A DNA stretch of 64,000 nucleotides from Brevifilum sp029548365 (lineage in GTDB: Bacteria; Chloroflexota; Anaerolineae; Anaerolineales; Anaerolineaceae). The stretch lies in the NCBI GenBank assembly GCA_035376985.1, contig DAOSSA010000011.1, positions 1-64,000 of the forward strand, in the 5' to 3' direction. Every line of letters starts with the position of its first letter. Within the stretch, counting starts at the first letter, position 1. Below are positions 53,895-60,649 of this stretch, piece after piece. The position numbers and the translations under genes were made by a program. Below the pieces are notes generated by a model. That model had not been told where the DNA came from and did no database searches. It saw nothing but the letters and a program-made list of their open reading frames with translations.

Positions 53895-54287
53895 TTACCG
53901 GCGGGAGCGACGGAGAAAGAGGATGACCAATCCGAGGATGAAACCACCAAAGATGATCAGCAGTGCATCCTGGCGCAGGTTATGATCCTCAAGGAATACA
54001 AAGGTCTCGGTCTCACCGAGTTCGGATGCATGGGCGACTGCCTCAGGTTGCAGGGCTGTTTTTCGTGGTGTTACCCGGGGTTTCTTTTCGCTAACGGTGA
54101 CGAATGGCGCTATGGTCAGAAATTTAATATTGTTGATCCCGGGCACGCGTTCTAAATCCTCGATTTTTTCGAAAGGTCGTTGTTCGATGATGCGCGCGGC
54201 TAGCACCGGCCCAATGCCGCGGATGGTGGTCAGTTCCTGCAGGGTCGCCAGATTGATATCGATTAAAGTCTCATGTGGTTGTGTCAT
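53895..54287 (-). CDS. Helix-hairpin-helix protein with C-terminal membrane anchor
   Basis: 130 residues. Residues 8-65 are a ComEA-type HhH domain (IDINLATLQELTTIRGIGPVLAARIIEQRPFEKIEDLERVPGI). A linker leads to a single C-terminal transmembrane helix (ALLIIFGGFILGLVILFL) with RRSRR after it. ComEA has the reverse order, anchor first. The HhH domain would bind DNA or act as a protein module; which side of the membrane it faces is not clear. AGGAGAAGG precedes ATG 54287. Confidence 0.8.
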   Translation of the reverse strand: MTQPHETLIDINLATLQELTTIRGIGPVLAARIIEQRPFEKIEDLERVPGINNIKFLTIAPFVTVSEKKPRVTPRKTALQPEAVAHASELGETETFVFLEDHNLRQDALLIIFGGFILGLVILFLRRSRR

Positions 54288-54504
54288 AACCTTCTCCTGT
54301 TTGCGGTGTATCAGGGTTTGATCATATTAATAATGAGCAGTTTTTTTACCCGTTTCTTTAGTATAACTTGATAATGTGCTAATGACAATTCAGGCAGCGC
54401 CAAATCTTAAAAAAGGTTTGCTTGCTTCCTGGTTTTATTATAAAATAGATCAAGGTCTTATGATGTGCTGAAGATTGATTTTATTATTGTTGTGTGTGGA
54501 GATG

Positions 54505-54945
54505 ATGACTGAAGCATTCTGGCAGACGAAAACGCTTGATACACTGACCCATGAAGAATGGGAAGCCTTATGCGATCGGTGCGGCAAGTGTTGTTTGCAC
54601 AAGATTGAAGATGAAGGCAGCAGACGGGTTTATTATACCGATGTGGCTTGCCGCCTGTTGAATTTAACAACCTGCCAGTGCTCGGACTATGAACACCGCA
54701 CACAAAAAGTGCCGGATTGTCTGCTTCTGACTGCAGAGCGTGTGAGTGAAATTTACTGGCTGCCCGAATCTTGCGCTTATCGCCGTCTGGCAGAAGGACG
54801 CGGTCTGGCCTGGTGGCATCCTTTGGTTTCTGGCAATCCAGATTCGGTCAAGAAGGCTGGGATTTCTATGTGTGGACGGGTGATCCGGGAAGAAGAAGTA
54901 GATATGGACGCGCTGGAAGACCGGGTTGTTGATTGGTTTGATTGA
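54505..54945 (+). CDS. YcgN family cysteine-cluster protein (UPF0260)
   Basis: 146 residues. Resembles E. coli YcgN over its length: EAFWQTKTLDTLTHEEWEALCDRCGKCCLHK, DVACRLLNLTTCQCSDYEHR, LPESCAYRRLAEGRGLAWWHPL. The conserved cysteines (CDRCGKCC, CQC) suggest Fe-S or metal binding; function unknown. ATG 54505 follows GGAG by three bases; adjacent ATG 54502 lies against the site. Confidence 0.88.
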   Translation: MTEAFWQTKTLDTLTHEEWEALCDRCGKCCLHKIEDEGSRRVYYTDVACRLLNLTTCQCSDYEHRTQKVPDCLLLTAERVSEIYWLPESCAYRRLAEGRGLAWWHPLVSGNPDSVKKAGISMCGRVIREEEVDMDALEDRVVDWFD

Positions 54946-55076
54946 GAAGAATGTTGACAATCGCATCATGAAGTGTGCTGCATGAGCACTTGTGAAAAAT
55001 TGAAATAATAATTCTTATGGTATACTGGTAGTATCCTGGATTGGTGCATCATGACATTAAATTGAAGGAAATGGCA

Positions 55077-55430
55077 ATGCAGGAGAAGGTGAATTCACAA
55101 TTGAAAATAAACTATATGCTGATTGTGGTTGTTCAGGGGCAGGATGCTGATCTAGCAATTGATTCACTGGTCGATGGCGGGTTCACCGTCACGCGTTTGC
55201 CAAGTGTCGGTGGGTTCTTGGGACGAAAGAATGCCACCTTGATGGTGGGTATGCCTGTTGACCAGAAGGAACCAGCGATTGAAATTTTGAACAGGAATTG
55301 CAGGCAGCGGGTTTCTTTTCTTACTGTGCCCATGGAAAATTCACCTCTTCCGATGCTGGCACCAACACCTGTGACCGTTGGAGGTGCCAATATTTTTTCC
55401 CTTGAAGTTGAGCATTACGAGGAATTTTAA
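55077..55430 (+). CDS. Cyclic-di-AMP receptor-like protein (DarA/PstA family), first of two
   Basis: 117 residues. The PII-like DarA fold is seen as INYMLIVVVQGQDADLAIDSLVDGGFTVTRLPSVGGFLGRKNATLMVGM, then AIEILNRNCRQR and VTVGGANIFSLEVEHYEEF. The GGFL...N/R-x-T region binds the nucleotide in DarA. It is followed two bases later by a shorter paralogue. An AAGGA site supports ATG 55077 over ATG 55071. Confidence 0.85.
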   Translation: MQEKVNSQLKINYMLIVVVQGQDADLAIDSLVDGGFTVTRLPSVGGFLGRKNATLMVGMPVDQKEPAIEILNRNCRQRVSFLTVPMENSPLPMLAPTPVTVGGANIFSLEVEHYEEF

Positions 55431-55432
55431 CA

Positions 55433-55699
55433 ATGAAATTGATAATTGCGATTGTTAAAGATGAAGATAACGACGCTGTCTCCACTGGCCTGACTGAATT
55501 GGGGTTCAGGGTGACCTTTATTGCGTCGACAGGTGGATTTTTACGTAGCGGACGTAGCACGCTTCTAATCGGCGTGGAGGACGACCAGGTTGAGACCGCA
55601 TTGCTTGTCATACGAGAAAATTGTATAAAATCACCTCAAGAAAAGGAGAAACAAGCAACGATATTTGTTTTAAAAGTAGATCAATTCACACAATTATAA
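55433..55699 (+). CDS. Cyclic-di-AMP receptor-like protein (DarA/PstA family), second of two
   Basis: 88 residues, shorter than the usual 109. KLIIAIVKDEDNDAVSTGLTELGFRVTFIASTGGFLRSGRSTLLIGVEDDQVETALLVIRENC matches DarA closely, and the final strand IFVLKVDQFTQL is kept. The middle T-loop-like region between RENC and the last strand is much reduced (KSPQEKEKQA). It may form heterotrimers with the neighbour. No ribosome-binding site of its own is strong, consistent with coupling. Confidence 0.85.
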   Translation: MKLIIAIVKDEDNDAVSTGLTELGFRVTFIASTGGFLRSGRSTLLIGVEDDQVETALLVIRENCIKSPQEKEKQATIFVLKVDQFTQL

Positions 55700-55826
55700 G
55701 ATAATCGATGACTTACTTGGGTTAATTTGGGCCGTGATAGAACGCTTTTCGCTTTTCGGATGGACTTGCTAAAAACTGCGATTATCTGATAGAATATACT
55801 CTAATTACAATGAATAGGAGAAAAAA

Positions 55827-56495
55827 ATGAACTTTGGTTTAGCTTTCAGTTATGTTTTTAAAGACAAAGATTGGTTCAAAAAGATCCTCATGCCTGCACT
55901 ATGCATGTTGATTCCAGTTGTCGGTCAATTTGTTGTTATCGGTTGGGGTTTAAAAATCACCAAACGCGTTATTGATGGCTATGAGGAGGATGCTTTACCA
56001 AATTTGGAATTTGGAGCTGATTTGAAGAATGGCTTCTTGGCAGCTGTGATTCAAACAATTTACTTTATCCCCATTGGCATAATCATCGGTATAGCGGGTG
56101 GCATGCTGAGCTTTGGCATGTCCGATGAAGGCGCATTGTACACTATTTTGATGATCCTTGGTGGATGTATTGGTTTGGTAGGCTTGTTGCTGGCCATCTT
56201 GATTGCTTTTTTGTCTGTTGCAGGTGTAGCAAATTTTGTTGCTAAGGGCGTATTTGGCGCTGCATTCAGAATCAAAGAGGTCTTTGGCCTGGTGAAAAAA
56301 GCGTTTGGGTCCTGGTTGCTTTACATTATCATTCAAAGCCTTGTTGTAGGCATCATCGCACCTTTAGGCGCAATCGCTTGTTTTGTGGGCGTATTTTTAA
56401 CTGCGATCTTTGCTAATGCGGTCAATAATCACCTGCTTGGACAGGTTTACAATAAAGCAACCACCCCCGCGCTGGAAAGCGTTGAAGTGCTGTAA
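55827..56495 (+). CDS. DUF4013 family membrane protein
   Basis: 222 residues, about five to six hydrophobic segments. Typical DUF4013 start (FSYVFKDKDWFKKILMPALCMLIPVVGQFVVIGWGLKITKRVIDGYEEDALPNLEFGADLKNGF). Function unknown. AGGAG precedes the ATG, and the gene has its own terminator. Confidence 0.85.
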   Translation: MNFGLAFSYVFKDKDWFKKILMPALCMLIPVVGQFVVIGWGLKITKRVIDGYEEDALPNLEFGADLKNGFLAAVIQTIYFIPIGIIIGIAGGMLSFGMSDEGALYTILMILGGCIGLVGLLLAILIAFLSVAGVANFVAKGVFGAAFRIKEVFGLVKKAFGSWLLYIIIQSLVVGIIAPLGAIACFVGVFLTAIFANAVNNHLLGQVYNKATTPALESVEVL

Positions 56496-56592
56496 TTGGT
56501 GGGTTTTGCTCATAACTCGGAACTGTTGTTCAAATCGGTTTTGTTTTTCACAAAGTAAGCTGATTTAAACCTTCAGTTCCATCACAAAACAC

Positions 56593-56635
56593 AATCACCA
56601 CAACCTCAATCTTCGATTGGGGCTGTGGTGATTTT
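56593..56635 (+). terminator. Long terminator hairpin after the DUF4013 gene
   Basis: About 18 base pairs: AATCACCACAACCTCAATC (56593-56611) pairs with GATTGGGGCTGTGGTGATT (56615-56633), TTC loop, then TTTAT. Confidence 0.85.
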
Positions 56636-56750
56636 ATCTCACCCACACAATTGGATAAGAAATCTATTTTGGTTAAGAATAAGATAAGTTTCTTGTTATA
56701 ATTAATTCGAACCGTAATGTTGCATTTCTGGACAGCAGGAGGAGAAATAA

Positions 56751-56801
56751 ATGACAGTGACTTCGCAAGAAAAGGATATGCCAGGATTTGTTGGCGAATA
56801 A
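56751..56801 (+). other. 16-codon ORF with strong ribosome-binding site
   Basis: AGGAGGAG lies seven bases before ATG 56751, which encodes MTVTSQEKDMPGFVGE then TAA. No homologue is recognised. It may be a microprotein, or the 5' stub of a lost gene, in the 465-base gap before the M4 protease. Confidence 0.3.
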
Positions 56802-56960
56802 TCTGGATGTTTGGTTTTGCATGAGATGATCAAATTCTTTACAATCCTTCGATAACAAGAATTTGGTTAATCAAAATTATGAAGGCACACCTTACTGATG
56901 ACATATTGAGGTGTATTTCGAAACAATGAAAAAGCAAATCAATTTAATGGAGATGAGGTC

Positions 56961-58964
56961 ATGACAAACTACAACCCCTACCATTATGACAGCAGCGCGA
57001 GCCAAAAACCGCAAAAAGCACCCAAGAAGCGGGCTCCAGGTTGCCTGGCCTTCCTGCTGGTGATTCTTGTCTTGGTTGGGTTGGGTTATGTATTTCTAAC
57101 TTTGAAACCGAGTGAAGCTCGCCAGGGAAAGTCGGTTGCCGGACTGCAGATTTATGGAGAGCTTTCAGATGAGCAGCAAATCGCCATCGAGCAGCTTAGT
57201 GAACAATCGGCGCGCAACCTGGAGTTGCAGGAAAAGGGAGGAACAATTCGGACCTTGATGTTAGATGTGAATTTGGGTTATCCTAATGATCCTGAGATGC
57301 AGGTTCAAGCGTTCATGCAGAAATACCAAAACCTCTATCAGATCAAAGATTTTGAAAAAGAATTTCGCCTGACCGACTATCAAATCGACGATGACAATTC
57401 TGTTGTACTCAAATATTCTCAATGGGTCGATTCAATACCGGTATACAGCAGTCAATTGCTGGTAGCTTTGGACCGATCGGGAAACATCAAGCTGCTAAGT
57501 GGCGGGTATTTGCAGGAAAACGTTTTGTATTTTGACCCAAACATCACTTACAGCAAAACTGAAATAGAAAACGCGCTTAAGGATCAGGGTTATGCCGTTA
57601 TTTCCAGTGACGAGAGCATTGAGCTGGTTCTTTACAACGCTATCGTTTTGGGTCATGAAAAAGGCGAGACCATTCTCGCCTGGACAATGGAAGTTGTTTT
57701 TGAAGGTGAACCATTTCACGCGGTAGTGAGTGCAAAAACGGCTGAAGTATTACTCATGGCCTCAGAAATAACATTTTATAATTATAATTTATATGATGCT
57801 GAAAAATATCCTATTATAAATCTAAAAGGAAAAACAGAAGAAAAAGTGGATGAATGTCACATTTTTTGGCAGTGGATAAAACCAATCTACGCGATAAACG
57901 AGGAATATGGAACTGACTATATCAAAAAAATGAATTATTTAATCACTATTATCGATAGAACGCTTTCTATTTATGAAAACCACCTTGGGTGGAAGGGATA
58001 TAACAACCTTGACCATCATTTCGAAGTTTTAATTAATGTAAAATATGGAAGCCCTTTTTTTTGGTATCGTTGTGTGAGTGTGCTCATAGGTTTTCCTGAT
58101 GATGCTTCAATTTATTCAGCTGAAGATATTTTTCCCCATGAATTTCAACATGCGGTGACGAGTGAACGGGTTACATTATTGCAATCACCCGCAACGGCAG
58201 AGGCAGGGGCTCTGGATGAAGCATTCTCAGATATTTTTACAGCGCTTGTCGATACAAAAAACCCCTGGCAGATTCAATGGGGCAAGACATTAATCAGAGA
58301 TATGGAAAATCCAAGCAAGGTAACGGGTCATTCATCTCATTACAAGAATTTTCGAAAGCCAACCAAAAAAAATGATTTCTGTCACGAAAATAGCACCATC
58401 ATTTCACATGCCGCGTACCTGATCGCTGAGGGCGGCAAAAAACAGGGCATACATGTTGACGGCCTGGGCATTGGCGATATGACGAAAATATTCTTTAATA
58501 GCCAGGAATATTTACCTATCAACGCCACTTTCTTTTTGGCCCGTTGGGCAGTTACATTGGCTTGTGAGGATTATTACCCTGACGACATCGGTCGCTGTGA
58601 TTCTGTGCGCAACGCCTTTGCAATTGTTGGTATTGGCGACCCGGTGCCTCAACCCTCGCAGTGGGATAAGGCGATTGAGATCTTTAACTCGCTTCAAGAT
58701 GCAATTGTTGATGCCAGGGTCAAATTGATGTTAGACCTGTTTGAGAAACTTGCAGAATTGAACATCCAGATAGACGATTTCTTTCTAAGGATGGAACAGG
58801 ACCTGGTTAACTTAGTGGTAGAACTGGCATTAAAAATGGTAACGGCTTTCTTGGAAAGGTTGTTTTCCTCAATTTTCGATCAGGTATGCGGTTCATATTT
58901 GTTTGCGCTTGTTCTTCCAGGAACAGCGTTCTTTTTGATAAGAAAATATTCTTCGAGAATCTAG
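56961..58964 (+). CDS. Membrane-anchored thermolysin-like (M4/gluzincin) metalloprotease
   Basis: 667 residues. An N-terminal transmembrane anchor (about 28-47) follows a short cytoplasmic Lys/Pro segment. Residues 60-270 are an FTP/PepSY-like propeptide. Zinc site: HEFQH (His393, Glu394, His397) and Glu420 in GALDEAFSDIF; His475 in CHENSTIISHAAYLIAEGG matches thermolysin His231. A C-terminal extension (about 560-667) adds amphipathic helices and a hydrophobic end (YLFALVLPGTAFFLI), perhaps a second anchor. Start ATG 56961 follows GAGATGAGG. It would act outside the membrane. Confidence 0.87.
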   Translation: MTNYNPYHYDSSASQKPQKAPKKRAPGCLAFLLVILVLVGLGYVFLTLKPSEARQGKSVAGLQIYGELSDEQQIAIEQLSEQSARNLELQEKGGTIRTLMLDVNLGYPNDPEMQVQAFMQKYQNLYQIKDFEKEFRLTDYQIDDDNSVVLKYSQWVDSIPVYSSQLLVALDRSGNIKLLSGGYLQENVLYFDPNITYSKTEIENALKDQGYAVISSDESIELVLYNAIVLGHEKGETILAWTMEVVFEGEPFHAVVSAKTAEVLLMASEITFYNYNLYDAEKYPIINLKGKTEEKVDECHIFWQWIKPIYAINEEYGTDYIKKMNYLITIIDRTLSIYENHLGWKGYNNLDHHFEVLINVKYGSPFFWYRCVSVLIGFPDDASIYSAEDIFPHEFQHAVTSERVTLLQSPATAEAGALDEAFSDIFTALVDTKNPWQIQWGKTLIRDMENPSKVTGHSSHYKNFRKPTKKNDFCHENSTIISHAAYLIAEGGKKQGIHVDGLGIGDMTKIFFNSQEYLPINATFFLARWAVTLACEDYYPDDIGRCDSVRNAFAIVGIGDPVPQPSQWDKAIEIFNSLQDAIVDARVKLMLDLFEKLAELNIQIDDFFLRMEQDLVNLVVELALKMVTAFLERLFSSIFDQVCGSYLFALVLPGTAFFLIRKYSSRI

Positions 58965-59083
58965 TATTGAATCCAAACATGGATGACAGGTTAATCCCGC
59001 CTGTGGGATGGTTCTGATAATCAAAAAATGTACGAGAAAAACAATTTCAGGCATCAGATATCAATATTGATGGGAAAAACCAG

Positions 59084-59140
59084 TTGACGATTCTGGTAAA
59101 AATATGGTAAGATAAAGCTCATTCCCTATCAGGGAATGAG
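59084..59140 (+). promoter_or_regulatory. Promoter and leader hairpin of the infC operon
   Basis: TTGACG (59084-59089), 18 bases, TAAGAT (59108-59113). A perfect stem CTCATTCCCT (59118-59127) / AGGGAATGAG (59131-59140) would form at the very 5' end of the transcript. No T run follows, so it is more likely a stabiliser or regulatory stem than a terminator. Confidence 0.55.
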
Positions 59141-59185
59141 GTTTGTATTAAGAAATTCAATCGTATCAGAAGGAGAGCGAACGCT

Positions 59186-59701
59186 ATAAGTAGCAAAGAC
59201 GACTATCGTATTAATAAAGAAATTCGTGCTGTACAAGTACGCTTAATCGATCAGGATGGTCAAAACATCGGTGTGGTCAGTTTACGCGATGCATTGATCC
59301 GGGCTGAGGAAGCAGAGCTGGACCTGGTCGAAGTCGCCCCAAACGCCGACCCACCCGTTGCCAGGATCATGAATTTTGGCAAATTCCTGTATGAGAAAGA
59401 AAGGAAAGAACGGGAAGCACGAAAAGCACAAACCAAGATCGAGATTAAAGAGATCCGTTTGCGCCCCAAAACCACAGACCACCATAAGAGCTTCAAGGTG
59501 CGAGATGCTCGCCGGTGGCTTGGCGATGGGATGAAAGTTCGAGTGACCATTCGCTTTAGAGGACGTGAAATCACGTACCCGGAGATTGCCCTGGAAGACC
59601 TGCGAGAGATCGCTGAAGAATTAGCTGATGTTTCCATTGTCGAACAGGCGCCCAGGTTGGAAGGGCGATCGATGTTTATGATGCTCGCCCCGGGCAAATA
59701 G
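59186..59701 (+). CDS. infC: Translation initiation factor IF-3, probable AUA start
   Basis: 171 residues. N-terminal domain SKDDYRINKEIRAVQVRLIDQDG...VEVAPNADPPVARIMNFGKFLYE, C-terminal domain EIRLRPKTTDHHKSFKVRDARRWLGDGMKVRVTIRFRGRE. The homologous N-terminus lies upstream of any ATG, GTG or TTG; the first internal usable codon (GTG 59273) would delete 29 conserved residues. AAGGAGAG (59170-59177) is eight bases from ATA 59186, the only sensible start. Rare start codons (often AUU) are a known autoregulatory feature of infC. First gene of infC-rpmI-rplT. Confidence 0.9.
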   Translation: MSSKDDYRINKEIRAVQVRLIDQDGQNIGVVSLRDALIRAEEAELDLVEVAPNADPPVARIMNFGKFLYEKERKEREARKAQTKIEIKEIRLRPKTTDHHKSFKVRDARRWLGDGMKVRVTIRFRGREITYPEIALEDLREIAEELADVSIVEQAPRLEGRSMFMMLAPGK

Positions 59702-59748
59702 CCTCTGCGATTGTCATTTTAAAAAAAGGATACGATTACTAGCGGTGA

Positions 59749-59785
59749 ATCCCTACGGGTCTGCACGCCTGCCCCGTAGGATTTT
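59749..59785 (+). terminator. Hairpin between infC and rpmI, possible attenuator
   Basis: Ten base pairs with one bulged C: ATCC-C-TACGGG (59749-59759) and CCCGTAGGAT (59773-59782), 13-base loop, then TTTT. It lies just before the rpmI ribosome-binding site and could lower expression of L35-L20. Confidence 0.45.
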
Positions 59786-59802
59786 CATGAAAGGAGAGTT
59801 AA

Positions 59803-60039
59803 ATGCCACGGAAACCACGCGAGGGCAAGTACAAAATGAAGACCCATAAGGCAACCTCGAAACGGTTCAGGATGACCGGGTCGGGCGCGATTTTGCGAAC
59901 CAAAATCGGAAAAGGCCACCTTCGTCGTCGAACCCCGGCCCGCACCAAGCTATTGTTTGAGCGCATGCTGCCGGTAAAGTCTAAAGGCACACAAAAGAAG
60001 GTTCGTCGGCTGGCGCCCTATTTGGGCAAAAAGAAGTAA
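59803..60039 (+). CDS. rpmI: 50S ribosomal protein L35
   Basis: 78 residues. The core KMKTHKATSKRFRMTGSGAILRTKIGKGHLRRR...LFERMLPV is L35. The N-terminus is about nine residues longer than the common MPKMKTHK form, but AAAGGAGAG before ATG 59803 supports this start. The C-terminus is very basic (RRLAPYLGKKK). Confidence 0.94.
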   Translation: MPRKPREGKYKMKTHKATSKRFRMTGSGAILRTKIGKGHLRRRTPARTKLLFERMLPVKSKGTQKKVRRLAPYLGKKK

Positions 60040-60138
60040 ACTACTTTGTAATCATTTTTTTAGTTGCGGCTGCTGGGTGTTTGCAACAGGTGAGTGAAAA
60101 CGATCACCGGCGCTCAGGGGTTCGCAGAGGAGAGTCAT

Positions 60139-60486
60139 ATGGCACGTGTAAGAGGTGGACCGCAGGGTTACCGAAGACATAAAAAAATTCTAAAGCTCAC
60201 CAAGGGATACTACGCTTCCAAGAGCAAACTGTTCCGTCGAGCCAATGAGCAATACCTGAAAAGCCAATGGTATGCTTATCGCGATCGGCGCAATCGCAAA
60301 CGTGATCTGCGCAAGCTGTGGATCACACGCATCAATGCGGCTGCCCGTCTGAATGGGACCACCTACAGCAAACTGGTCCATGGTTTACGGCAAAACCAGA
60401 TCAACCTGAACCGCAAGATGCTGGCTGACCTGGCTGTACGTGAACCAGAAGTTTTTGCTCAGATCGTCAACAAAGCGATTAGCTAA
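60139..60486 (+). CDS. rplT: 50S ribosomal protein L20
   Basis: 115 residues. MARVRGGPQGYRRHKKILKLTKGYYASKSKLFR, YAYRDRRNRKRDLRKLWITRINAAAR and LADLAVREPEVFAQIV are L20 hallmarks. GAGGAG precedes ATG 60139; the longer frame from 60094 includes this site. It is an early-assembly protein of the 50S subunit and a known autogenous repressor of this operon in other bacteria. Confidence 0.96.
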   Translation: MARVRGGPQGYRRHKKILKLTKGYYASKSKLFRRANEQYLKSQWYAYRDRRNRKRDLRKLWITRINAAARLNGTTYSKLVHGLRQNQINLNRKMLADLAVREPEVFAQIVNKAIS

Positions 60487-60514
60487 AGTAAAAATTTATA
60501 AAGACAAATAAAAG

Positions 60515-60539
60515 AGGCTGCCAACAGGGCAGCCTTTTT
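60515..60539 (+). terminator. Intrinsic terminator of infC-rpmI-rplT
   Basis: Stem AGGCTGCC (60515-60522) / GGCAGCCT (60528-60535) followed by Ts, about 30 bases past the rplT stop. Confidence 0.9.
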
Positions 60540-60649
60540 GTATTTAATGTCTGCAGCGGTAATCCAGTTTTTCTTAATTTGGTTCAGGGTAGATGCAGAC
60601 GACCGTTTTCAGTCAGGGGATCATCGCTCTCTTGATCAGCAAGCAGAGC

